Assembly (NCBI GenBank): GCA_007129135.1
Contig: SKWB01000117.1
Location: 1-19,033 of the forward strand
Reading direction: 5' to 3'
Length of the DNA stretch: 19,033 nt
Origin: Halococcaceae archaeon
GTDB taxonomy: Archaea > Halobacteriota > Halobacteria > Halobacteriales > Halalkalicoccaceae
How positions within the stretch are numbered: position 1 is the stretch's first letter; every line of letters begins with the position of its first letter. The notes under the pieces are model-generated. The model was not told where the DNA came from. It made no database searches and saw nothing but the letters and a program-made list of their open reading frames with translations. This document shows positions 5,855 through 12,413 of the stretch, one piece after another. A program made the translations under genes and the position numbers.

Positions 5855-6742
5855 TCAGGGGTCGAGCGGGACGGGGCCGAACTCGACGGGCGTCTCTTGC
5901 GGGCGGTCGGGGGAGCTGTCGGCCCGCACGGGGTCGGGGTTCGTGATCGCCATCGCCTCCGAGCGGACGCTCTCGTAGAGCCGTTCGGCCCACCGTCGTG
6001 CCTCGTACTCGTCGGTGTCGACGAAGACCGTGAGCGCGCCGCTCCGTCTGTCGTAGCCGCTCACCCCGATCCGGTCGTCGAACAGCGAGAGCCCGAACGG
6101 GACCGACTCACAGAGCGAGAGCTCGGTCGTCCGGCTCTCGATGAGGCTGGCGAGCAGTTCCGGGTGTCCGGAGAGCAGCGACTCGACGACGCCGCGCTCG
6201 TAGAGGAGGTCGGTCCGTCGCCCCTCCTCGATCCGGCTGCGGAGGACGCTCTCGTCGAAGAACTGCACGGACGTCGCGTTGAACTCGCGGAGGCTCTCGC
6301 TCCCGTCGGTGAGCGAGAGGAGCCGGTTGACCGGTCCGAGCGGGGCGCCGGGTTCGGCGACCGTCACCCGGGCGTCCGAGAGCGCATCGACGTCGGTCGC
6401 CGGCGCGTCTGTCGGGATCGTTCGAAGCAGAGGGCGGAGCCTGCGAACCGCATCGGCGCGGTCGACGGCCTCGAGGACGCCACCCGCGACGAGTCTACCC
6501 GCGGTCGTCACGCGGTACTGCTGGCCGCTCCGTTCGATCCAGCCGTACTCCTCGAACTCGCCGAGGATGCGCGCGAGCGTCGGCGCGCTCATCGACGTCG
6601 CCTCCCGGAGGTCGCGTCGGTCGTGCGCCCCCTCCCGGAGCGTGCGGAGGAGCGTCAGCCGGTTCGACGACCGGGCGAGAAACGCCACGTCCTCCAGCGC
6701 CGCCTCCCCCTCCCCCGACTCAGGTGTGATACCGTTTTCCAT
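5855..6742 (-). CDS. Winged-helix regulator with FilR1-type C-terminal domain
   Basis: This is a 295-residue soluble regulator. Residues about 17-90 are a winged helix (ALEDVAFLARSSNRLTLLRTL, then SAPTLARILGEFEEYGWIER). Residues about 125-270 fit the FilR1 middle domain (formerly DUF1724) seen in many archaeal regulators: NATSVQFFDESVLRS, LLYERGVVESLLSGHPE, SLCESVPFGLSLFDDRIGV, VFVDTDEYEARRWAERLYE. The tail is Pro/Asp rich and probably flexible. The ligand and target genes are unknown. A TATA-like taatatc on the minus strand at 6766-6772 puts the transcript start close to the ATG, so the mRNA is probably leaderless. A perfect 12-bp palindrome lies between TATA and start codon and could be an autoregulatory operator. 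Confidence 0.82.
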   Translation of the reverse strand: MENGITPESGEGEAALEDVAFLARSSNRLTLLRTLREGAHDRRDLREATSMSAPTLARILGEFEEYGWIERSGQQYRVTTAGRLVAGGVLEAVDRADAVRRLRPLLRTIPTDAPATDVDALSDARVTVAEPGAPLGPVNRLLSLTDGSESLREFNATSVQFFDESVLRSRIEEGRRTDLLYERGVVESLLSGHPELLASLIESRTTELSLCESVPFGLSLFDDRIGVSGYDRRSGALTVFVDTDEYEARRWAERLYESVRSEAMAITNPDPVRADSSPDRPQETPVEFGPVPLDP

Positions 6743-6747
6743 GTCGC

Positions 6748-6759
6748 CTGCGTACGCAG
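6748..6759. promoter_or_regulatory. Perfect 12-bp palindrome between TATA and start of the FilR1-type gene
   Basis: CTGCGTACGCAG is a perfect palindrome lying six bases upstream of the ATG and just downstream of the TATA-like box at 6766-6772. A protein bound here would block transcription initiation, so it is a good candidate repressor site, probably autoregulatory. Confidence 0.45.
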
Positions 6760-6888
6760 CCGGTAGATATTACCGTTGGGAGTATCGGAATGCTCCATTC
6801 TCACTGACACGTAACGCGACGGGTGAGTTGAGCCCTCGCCTGGTGGGTCAACACTCGGGTAGAACGTAGCCGTACCGGACGAGTGAGC

Positions 6889-6919
6889 CTCGGGAGGTGA
6901 ACGAGTCTCACGGCGTGAA
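6889..6919. promoter_or_regulatory. Outlying copy of the CTCACGSCGTGAG operator
   Basis: TCACGGCGTGA at 6908-6918 is the core of the palindrome found in the three arrays (centre 6913). A weaker match, about 8 of 13 positions, is centred exactly 18 bp away at 6895. The pair lies just past the 3' end of the first zinc-ribbon regulator gene, about 120-150 bp upstream of the FilR1-type gene's TATA box. It may place the FilR1-type gene in the same regulon or be a relic. The strong site is clear; the weak one may be chance. Confidence 0.5.
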
Positions 6920-6923
6920 CGGT

Positions 6924-7865
6924 TCAGCGTTCGACGCCGAGGACACGGAGCTGTTCGTCGTACTGGATCGAGAGCGGCCCCGACTCGGTCGGGAACTCGA
7001 CACGGAGTCGCAACGGGTCGGTCGAGACCACCCGTTCGGAGACGCTCGCGATGTACTCCGGGTTCGACCAGAGCAGCCGCTGGAGTTCGAGGAACGTGTC
7101 GAACTCCCAGCGTTCGGAGAGCGCCGTGATCGTCGCCGGGTGGTAGACCGCGACCAGCCAGAGCACCGCTCGACGCTCGTACCGGCAGTTCCGGCAGGTG
7201 AACGTCGCCCAGATCTCGGGGACGCTCTCACAGCGTTCACAGAGCCCGTCGGGACCGATCGCGTGGTCCTCACAGACCAGCACCTCCGTCCCCGTCCGCG
7301 CCGTACAGGCCGGACAGACCCCCTGGAGCATCATCGCGACGTGGGCCTCGAAGAGGACGTGGGCGGCCTCGACCACCTCCGGGAGCGAGCGATCCGCGAG
7401 CCCGGCGGGTGGAAACGCGTAGTGCATGAAGGCGCCGTCGGGGAGGTCCCCCCCGAGGACGCCCGCGCAGTCGCGACACCGGACGGTGATGTGTTCGTCC
7501 CTGTAGAGGAGCTCGATCGGCGAGCCACAGAACGGACAGGGGCGGCCGGCCTCGACGGGGCCGAGTTCGGGGTCCTCGGTGATCGTCCCGGCGACGACCG
7601 CACGCATCACCTGTGTCCCCGTCTCCCTGAGTTCGTAGCCCTCCTCGCACCGGCGGACGAAGTGTGACAGCTCGCCGAGGTGGTAGTTGAAGTTCCCCTT
7701 GTCCACGCCGACGGCCGCCCGGAGGTCGGAGAAGCTCATCGGCTCCGCCCCCTCCCAGAGCGCCTGCAGGATCGAGATCCGGGTCTCGTTGCCGAGGATC
7801 GAGAACGCCTCGGTGGGCGTCACTCCGCCCGGTTCGATCCGTTCGACTGTCTCCGGTTCCTTCAT
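6924..7865 (-). CDS. ArsR-like regulator with multiple zinc ribbons (paralogue 1)
   Basis: This is a 313-residue protein. Residues about 13-95 are a winged helix of ArsR type (TEAFSILGNETRISILQAL, FSDLRAAVGVDKGNFNYHL, ELSHFV). The rest is Cys-rich: C110-x2-C113 with C130-x2-C133 make one zinc ribbon. C184-x2-C187, C198-x2-H201, C209-x2-C212 and C224-x2-C227 make two more. A C-terminal domain of about 80 residues follows, with an FDTFLELQRLLW helix and a beta section. It could sense metal, redox state or a ligand; the Cys sites may be structural. I chose the ATG at 7863-7865 because similarity to its paralogue at 15162-16112 starts there. Its upstream DNA holds a three-site operator array. The TATA candidates at about 7964-7971 or 7989-7996 imply a 5' leader of 75-100 bases. 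Confidence 0.88.
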   Translation of the reverse strand: MKEPETVERIEPGGVTPTEAFSILGNETRISILQALWEGAEPMSFSDLRAAVGVDKGNFNYHLGELSHFVRRCEEGYELRETGTQVMRAVVAGTITEDPELGPVEAGRPCPFCGSPIELLYRDEHITVRCRDCAGVLGGDLPDGAFMHYAFPPAGLADRSLPEVVEAAHVLFEAHVAMMLQGVCPACTARTGTEVLVCEDHAIGPDGLCERCESVPEIWATFTCRNCRYERRAVLWLVAVYHPATITALSERWEFDTFLELQRLLWSNPEYIASVSERVVSTDPLRLRVEFPTESGPLSIQYDEQLRVLGVER

Positions 7866-8027
7866 GTCTCGCTCCTCGACTCCGGGCCGAACCGATACGT
7901 CGCGTCTCGAAGCCGCCGAGGGCGTCGAATCGGTGTGACCTGCTCCGTGACAGGTTCCCTGCGTGAATATTTCTTGCGGTTCGGTACTCTTATACACGGT
8001 AACGGATCACACCGGCAACCACGTCCG

Positions 8028-8076
8028 CTCACGGCGTGAGAGCTCGTCACGGCGTGAAACCGACTCAGTGGGTGCG
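8028..8076. promoter_or_regulatory. Operator array 1: three 13-bp palindromes at 18-bp spacing
   Basis: Site centres are 8034 (CTCACGGCGTGAG, a perfect 6-1-6 palindrome), 8052 (GTCACGGCGTGAA) and 8070 (CTCAGTGGGTGCG, 9 of 13 to consensus). The centres are exactly 18 bp apart. A TATA-like TTTACT and the block CTGTCCGT follow the last site, an arrangement also seen after array 3. The array lies 163 bp upstream of the first zinc-ribbon regulator on the left and before the lipoprotein unit on the right, so it may serve both. The regulators next to the arrays are the obvious candidate binders, which is an inference. Confidence 0.75.
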
Positions 8077-8387
8077 TTTACTGTCCGTGACTGTCCATCA
8101 TCTGAGAGGAGGGCACACCCGATGCCGCGGCGTGTGTAGATCACCGATATGACAGCCGATCCGATCACACCGACGACTGCCGTCCCCACCCATGGGATCG
8201 CGACGGCCCACCGCGGGCCGATCGGCGAACGGGGGGTCGCCGGGTCGACGCCCGCGACCGTGCCGCCGTCGGTGTCGTTGCCGATCGGGGACGTCCTCTG
8301 GCCGCGTTTCCGAACCGACGGGCATCGCGGCGGCCGAACCGACCCGTCGTTCGTCGGGAACTGTGCAGGGAGTGAGCTCCGGTGGGG
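8077..8387. other. Long leader between array 1 and lipoprotein gene, no firm gene
   Basis: These 311 bases separate the array 1 promoter from the lipoprotein start. A GAGGAGGG ribosome site at about 8104-8111 precedes an ATG at 8122, but the frame ends after five codons (MPRRV). The same frame reopens at ATG 8149 and runs 80 codons to 8391, ending GTGA over the lipoprotein start. Its product is basic and Pro/Thr/Gly rich, unlike its neighbours. On the minus strand, one frame encodes a strongly hydrophobic stretch (WVGTAVVGVIGSAVISVIY) but lacks a good start. The region may be a decayed gene, a structured leader, or a small frameshifted membrane gene. None is well enough supported to call. Confidence 0.4.
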
Positions 8388-9104
8388 GTGAACCGACGGG
8401 CGTACGTGGCGACCGTCGCTGCCGTCGCGGTCGGCGGCTGTGTCGGCACGGACCAGGTCGAAGACCGGGTCCGTGACGAGGTGTCGGAGCGACTGGGAGA
8501 CGAGGCCGAGGAGCTTTCGGGGATAGACGTAGAGGAGACGACGCTCCCGGACGAGCCGCCGGAGGACGCACCGACGGCGGACGAAGAGTGGCGCCTCTAC
8601 GAGTTCGAGGCCGACGAACACTACGAGTACCGCGTTCACAGCCGAGAGGACGGCCCCGGCAGCTTCCACTGGACCGTCAGCGAGGTCGACGGGGATCGGC
8701 TCACCGTCGAGGCTTCGCTGGCGTTCGAGGACGGCGAGGAGTTCTCCCGTACGGTGACCGGCACCGACGAGGAGGTGTTCTCGGAGCTGGTGGCGACGCC
8801 TGCGGCGGTGTTCGTCGCTGCGGGGCTCCACTCGCCGTACGTCACGACCCACGAGGGGGGAGTCTACGAGGGCTACGAGTGGAGCGTCGTCACCTCCGAG
8901 GGGAGTCTGCGGTTCGCGGTCGACGGGACCGACCGTTACCTCGGGATCGAGTGTTACCGCACGGTGACGGAGGTTGACGGGGAGGTCGTCCACGAGAGCT
9001 GTCTCTCGCCCGACCTCGCGTTCCCGGCCGCCGTCGTCTACCGCGACGAGGAGACCGGCGAGGTCGCACTCGAGATGGAACTGATCGAGTACGAACGAAA
9101 CTAG
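8388..9104 (+). CDS. Predicted Tat-exported lipoprotein
   Basis: This is a 238-residue secreted protein. The N-terminus MNRRAYVATVAAVAVGGC shows a twin-Arg, a short hydrophobic segment and a lipobox with Cys18, so it should be exported folded and lipid-anchored outside the membrane. A charged segment (about residues 20-60) tethers a beta-rich domain with repeated patterns such as YEYRVHSRE, WTVSEVDGDRLTVEASL and YRTVTEVDGEVVHESC. Two Cys late in the domain (in IECYR and HESCLS) could pair. I prefer the GTG at 8388 because MNRRAY is a typical haloarchaeal lipoprotein start; GTG 8382 is two codons earlier. It is followed after nine bases by a DUF4870 membrane protein, so the two are likely co-transcribed. 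No family with known function is recognised. Confidence 0.82.
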   Translation: MNRRAYVATVAAVAVGGCVGTDQVEDRVRDEVSERLGDEAEELSGIDVEETTLPDEPPEDAPTADEEWRLYEFEADEHYEYRVHSREDGPGSFHWTVSEVDGDRLTVEASLAFEDGEEFSRTVTGTDEEVFSELVATPAAVFVAAGLHSPYVTTHEGGVYEGYEWSVVTSEGSLRFAVDGTDRYLGIECYRTVTEVDGEVVHESCLSPDLAFPAAVVYRDEETGEVALEMELIEYERN

Positions 9105-9113
9105 AGAACTACC

Positions 9114-9545
9114 ATGAGTACGAAAGAGGCGGACGTCGAAGCGGAACTGACCACAGAGAACACCGAACCGGCGACGGAGGGAGGGACCTCGGTCGGCGGG
9201 CTGGACGAGAACATCGTGGGGGCGTTGGCGTACCTCTTCGCGCCCCTGCTCGCCATCGTCTTCTACTTCATCGAGGAGGACAACGAGTTCGTCCGGTTCC
9301 ACGCGGTCCAGAGCATCATCATCTTCGGGGGGCTGTTCGCGCTGAACATCGGGCTGTTCGTCTTCGGGATCTTCCTCGAGGCGATCCCGATGGTGGGCCT
9401 GCTCTTCGCGCTCGTCACGGGGCTGGTCTCGCTGCTGATGGCCCCGGTGGTCTTCGTGCTGTGGGTCGTGCTGACGTACAAGGCGTACAAGGGCGACACC
9501 GACGGCCTGCCCGTCACCGGGAACATGGCGAAGAACTACGTCTGA
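9114..9545 (+). CDS. DUF4870 (Tic20-like) small membrane protein
   Basis: This is a 143-residue protein. After an acidic N-tail of about 28 residues comes GLDENIVGALAYLFAPLLAI, the polar hairpin EEDNEFVRFHAVQSIIIF, and two further hydrophobic segments (about residues 60-85 and 90-122) ending WVVLTYKAYKG. The N-terminal helix, the FVRFHAVQS motif and the following helices are diagnostic of DUF4870, a family with Tic20-like topology and no settled function. The C-tail PVTGNMAKNYV is cytosolic if the topology is as drawn. The gene follows the lipoprotein gene by nine bases. The 180 bases after it, up to the convergent cobW stop, contain nothing I recognise. Confidence 0.88.
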   Translation: MSTKEADVEAELTTENTEPATEGGTSVGGLDENIVGALAYLFAPLLAIVFYFIEEDNEFVRFHAVQSIIIFGGLFALNIGLFVFGIFLEAIPMVGLLFALVTGLVSLLMAPVVFVLWVVLTYKAYKGDTDGLPVTGNMAKNYV

Positions 9546-9725
9546 GCGCGTCCCACTTTCGCGTCGCATCGGTGCCGGAGAGAGCGATCACGACGGGTTC
9601 GGGAGTCGGTCAGCCGGTCACGGAGAGCCGAACGGGGACCGGGGCGACTGGTGAACCGGAGGAATCGCCCGGACGACACGAAACGGGGGTGATCGAACCT
9701 ACAGAGCGACGGCTACCCGTCCCGA

Positions 9726-10934
9726 TCAGTCGTCGGCGAGGGCCATCTCCAGCTCCTCCTCGGGCGAGAACGGGTCCGGAAACGCCTCCCAGTCGGCCTC
9801 CCACTCCTCGTCGGTGAGCAGACAGTCGTCGAGTCGCTCGACGAGCGCCTCGCGGTCGAGGTCACGGCCGATGAAGACGAGTTCGATCCCGCGGTCGCCC
9901 CACCGCTCGTCCCAGCTCTCTCGGAGTTCGGGGTTACGCTCGAGGTAGACCTGCTGGTGCTCCTCGGGGAGCGTGGCGAGCCACTGTCCGCCCGGGCCCG
10001 CTCTGACGGACTGGCCGGCGACGTTTACGCTCATCGCGATCTCCTCGCGTCCGGCGACCCAGAAGTAGCCCTTCGCGCGGATCACTGCCGGTGGTACATC
10101 GCCGAGGAGGCTCTCGAACCGCTCGGGGTGAAACGGCTCGGGTTTCCGGTAGACGAACGAGTTGACGCCGTGTTCTTCCAGCGCGTCCTCGTGGTGGTGG
10201 CCCTCCTCGAGTTCGTGGATCCAACCCGCCGACCGGTTGGCCGCCTCGAAGTCGAACCGTCCGGTCGCGAGGACCTCCGCCGGGTCGATCTCGCCGTGTT
10301 CCGTCCGGACGATCCTCGCCCGCGGCTGGAGCGTCCGGAGCACCGCCTCGATCGCGTCGAGTTCGTCCTCGGGAACGAGGTCACACTTGTTGAGCAGCAG
10401 GACGTCACAGAACTCGATCTGGTCGAGGGTGACCTCCTCGGGCGGTCTGCCCGGGTCGGCCTCGGTCTCCTCGACGAGCGCCCCGCCGGAGTCGAACGCC
10501 TGCCAGAGCGTGTACGCGTCGACGACCGTCACCGTCGTGTCGAGCGCGTAGACGCCCGTCGGGTCGAACTCGGCGTCCTCGAAGCCGAGGGCGAACGTCT
10601 GGGCGACCGGGATCGGTTCGCTGATCCCCGAGGACTCGACCAGCAGGTAGTCGAACTCGCGCTCCTCGGCGAGGCGACCGACCTCCTCGAGCATATCCCC
10701 GCGCAGGCGACAGCAGATACAGCCGTTCTGGAGTTCGATGACCTCCTCGCCCTCGGCCGAGAGCGTCGACTGGCGTTTCACGTTCTCCGCGTCGACGTTC
10801 ACCTCGCCCATGTCGTTGACGACCACCGCGGCGTTCAGCTCCCTGTCGCTGTTCAGTACGTGGTTCAACACCGTCGTCTTCCCCGCGCCGAGGCTTCCAC
10901 TCAGCACCGTCACCGGGATCGGCTCGCTGCTCAT
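9726..10934 (-). CDS. CobW/COG0523 GTPase metallochaperone (copy 1)
   Basis: This is a 402-residue G3E-family GTPase. It has Walker A GSLGAGKTT (13-21), the metal-binding motif CICC (C72, C74, C75), the switch SSGISEP (101-107) and the guanine specificity motif NKCD (182-185). The CobW C-terminal domain follows (about 258-385; NSFVYRKPEPFHPERF, then WLATLPEEH). COG0523 proteins use GTP to insert or deliver Zn, Co, Fe or Ni to client proteins. A small His cluster (H240, H246-248, H255) sits between the domains. It is divergent from nikR across an AT-rich gap with an inverted repeat, and a second cobW lies 1.5 kb away. The metal is not determinable; zinc-starvation and nickel or cobalt roles are the leading options. 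Confidence 0.9.
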   Translation of the reverse strand: MSSEPIPVTVLSGSLGAGKTTVLNHVLNSDRELNAAVVVNDMGEVNVDAENVKRQSTLSAEGEEVIELQNGCICCRLRGDMLEEVGRLAEEREFDYLLVESSGISEPIPVAQTFALGFEDAEFDPTGVYALDTTVTVVDAYTLWQAFDSGGALVEETEADPGRPPEEVTLDQIEFCDVLLLNKCDLVPEDELDAIEAVLRTLQPRARIVRTEHGEIDPAEVLATGRFDFEAANRSAGWIHELEEGHHHEDALEEHGVNSFVYRKPEPFHPERFESLLGDVPPAVIRAKGYFWVAGREEIAMSVNVAGQSVRAGPGGQWLATLPEEHQQVYLERNPELRESWDERWGDRGIELVFIGRDLDREALVERLDDCLLTDEEWEADWEAFPDPFSPEEELEMALADD

Positions 10935-10962
10935 GGTACGCCAGTAATTAGGAATTCAGGAG

Positions 10963-10982
10963 GTTATAATACTAGTTATTAC
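10963..10982. promoter_or_regulatory. Imperfect palindrome in cobW/nikR divergent promoter
   Basis: The 20 bases have the form GTWATAA-N6-TTATWAC with one mismatched pair, and ACTAG lies inside the spacer. The palindrome sits in the AT-rich gap between the divergent cobW and nikR starts and overlaps TATA-like sequence for either direction, so a bound repressor could silence both. NikR, encoded next door, is the natural candidate. This assignment is inference. Confidence 0.5.
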
Positions 10983-11038
10983 GAAGTTGGGATGCTGTGT
11001 TAACAAACTCTAAGGGCGGCCGTCCCCTACACGGCGTC

Positions 11039-11464
11039 ATGACGGTCGTGAGCATATCGATGCCGGAGGCGTTGCTCGAGCGACTCGACGGGTTCGCCGC
11101 AGAGCACGGCTACTCGGGCCGGAGCGAGGTCGTTCGCGAGGGGACACGGGGGCTGCTCTCGGAGTTCGACGAGCCATCGCTCGAGGGCCGAGAGCTCTCC
11201 GCGGTTGTCACCGCGCTGTTCGACCACGACACCGAACGGATCGAGCGCCGGATGCGTCGGCTCCGGCACGAGCACGAGCCGCTCGTCGCGGCGAACGTCC
11301 ACCAGTGTCTCGGCGACGACCACTGCATGGAGGTGTTCGTCCTCGCTGGCACGTTCGAGTCGATCTCGGCGTTCGTCTCGAAGGTCCGAGCGACGAGCGG
11401 CCTCCACCGCGCCGAGCACTCGATCCTGCCGCTCGACGAGGGGGTTCCGGAGGTGAGGTTATGA
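11039..11464 (+). CDS. nikR: NikR-type metal-responsive regulator (CopG family)
   Basis: This is a 141-residue protein with NikR architecture. A ribbon-helix-helix comes first (about residues 2-42; VVSISMPEALLERLDGFA, then SGRSEVVREGTRGLL). The ACT-like metal domain follows (about 53-135; ELSAVVTALFDHD, then HCMEVFVLAG). Aligned with E. coli NikR by spacing, the ligands H76, H87, H89 and C95 correspond here to H77, H88, C90 and C96. The third His is therefore replaced by Cys, which could change metal preference. NikR represses nickel uptake genes when nickel is bound. The ATG at 11039 begins the family similarity. Its stop overlaps the next gene as ATGA, and the gene heads a likely operon through the second cobW. 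Confidence 0.88.
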   Translation: MTVVSISMPEALLERLDGFAAEHGYSGRSEVVREGTRGLLSEFDEPSLEGRELSAVVTALFDHDTERIERRMRRLRHEHEPLVAANVHQCLGDDHCMEVFVLAGTFESISAFVSKVRATSGLHRAEHSILPLDEGVPEVRL

Positions 11465-12000
11465 GCGAAGGCGTGAGGAGGGTCGCCGACGACCACGACC
11501 ATCCCGAGCTCGCGGTGCTGCGAACGGCGGTCGTCACCGTCTCCTCGTCGCGCTCCTCGGCCGACGACGAGGGTGGCGATGCCATCGCCGCGATCCTCGC
11601 CGACCACGGCCACGAGGCGATCGCTCGCGACCTGGTGGTCGACGACCGGGCGGCGATCGAACGCGTCGTCTCCGAGTACGTGGAGCGCGAGGATATCGAC
11701 TGCGTGATCACCACCGGCGGCACCGGCGTCACCCGCGACGACGTGACGATCGAAGCCGTCCGAGAGCGCTTCGAGAAGGAGCTGCCTGGGTTCGGCGAGC
11801 TGTTCCGGACCCTCTCCTACGAGGAGGTCGGCACGCGGACGGTCGCGACGCGTGCGACGGCGGGGGTCGTCGAGGGCGTCCCGGTCTTCTGCCTGCCCGG
11901 GAGCACGAACGCCGTCTCGCTCGCGACGGAGGAGATCATCGTGGAGGAGGCCCCACATCTCGCGGGGCTGGCGACCCGTCACGACCACGAGGGGGCCTGA
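11461..12000 (+). CDS. moaB: MoaB/MogA-type molybdopterin biosynthesis protein
   Basis: This is a 179-residue protein with the MoaB/MogA fold signature. It has RTAVVTVSSSRS, GHEAIARDLVVDDRAAIERV, DCVITTGGTGVTRDDVTIEAV (TTGGTG at 84-89, followed by conserved acidic residues) and FCLPGSTNAVSLATEE. In molybdenum cofactor synthesis such proteins adenylylate molybdopterin before metal insertion. The N-tail (DDHDHPE) and C-tail (RHDHEGA) carry small His clusters, unusual ornament that fits the metal-linked operon. The ATG overlaps the nikR stop by four bases, and the next gene begins one base after the stop. Why a Moco gene sits under a NikR-like regulator is unclear. It might be a general metal-insertion operon. 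Confidence 0.9.
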   Translation: MSEGVRRVADDHDHPELAVLRTAVVTVSSSRSSADDEGGDAIAAILADHGHEAIARDLVVDDRAAIERVVSEYVEREDIDCVITTGGTGVTRDDVTIEAVRERFEKELPGFGELFRTLSYEEVGTRTVATRATAGVVEGVPVFCLPGSTNAVSLATEEIIVEEAPHLAGLATRHDHEGA

Positions 12001-12001
12001 G

Positions 12002-12394
12002 ATGCAGGGCTCGGCGATGTACCGGGAGCTGATCCTCGATCACTACCGCAGTCCCAGGAAGTGGGGCCGGCTCTCGCCACTCACCTTCTCGCACACGGGA
12101 GAGAACAGCTCCTGTGGCGACGAACTCACGTTCGATGTCGAGTTGAAAGAGGACGACGAGACGATCGAGGAGGTCGCCTTCACCGGTGAGGGCTGTGCGA
12201 TCAGCATCGCGAGCGCGAGCCTGCTCGCCGAGGAGCTCCCGGGGATGACGCTCTCGGAGGTCCGCGCGCTGGATCGGGAGGACGCCCTCGACCTGCTCGG
12301 TATCGAGGTGACGCCGATGCGCGTTCCGTGTGCGGTGCTCGCGGAGAAGGTCGTACAGGACGGCATCGAGGGCTACGAGAGGGACCGAGAGTGA
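12002..12394 (+). CDS. SufU/IscU-type iron-sulfur scaffold protein
   Basis: This is a 130-residue NifU-N/IscU-like protein. It starts MYRELILDHYRSPRKWG, the usual opening of the family, preceded by five residues. The three scaffold cysteines are present: C38 in SSCGDEL (with D40), C65 in GEGCAISIASASLL and C110 in RVPCAVLAEK. Such proteins assemble or relay Fe-S clusters or accept sulfur from a cysteine desulfurase; the SufU branch binds zinc at this site. No desulfurase gene is visible in the window. The insertion that separates SufU from IscU appears short or missing, so I do not choose between the names. It lies one base after moaB and 19 bases before the second cobW. Confidence 0.88.
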   Translation: MQGSAMYRELILDHYRSPRKWGRLSPLTFSHTGENSSCGDELTFDVELKEDDETIEEVAFTGEGCAISIASASLLAEELPGMTLSEVRALDREDALDLLGIEVTPMRVPCAVLAEKVVQDGIEGYERDRE

Positions 12395-12413
12395 CGGAGT
12401 ACACCCCTCATCG

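Noticed and set aside
5462..6766. Long plus-strand frame across rnhB and the FilR1-type gene
   Set aside because: It is a shadow of two well supported genes, with a strongly basic product.
6823..6858. Imperfect GAGTTGAG / CAACACTC hairpin after the first zinc-ribbon gene as a terminator
   Set aside because: Pairing is poor and no T-run follows on either strand.
8007..9569. A 520-codon open frame on the minus strand opposite the lipoprotein and DUF4870 genes
   Set aside because: It is antisense to two genes with clear signal and membrane features and gives an Arg/Asp-rich low-complexity product typical of a shadow frame in GC-rich DNA. Only the hydrophobic bit near 8150-8220 deserves a second look.
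11027..11042. CACGGCGT-like sequence at the nikR start as a further array site
   Set aside because: Only one half matches, there is no partner at 18 bp, and it overlaps the start codon. It is probably chance.
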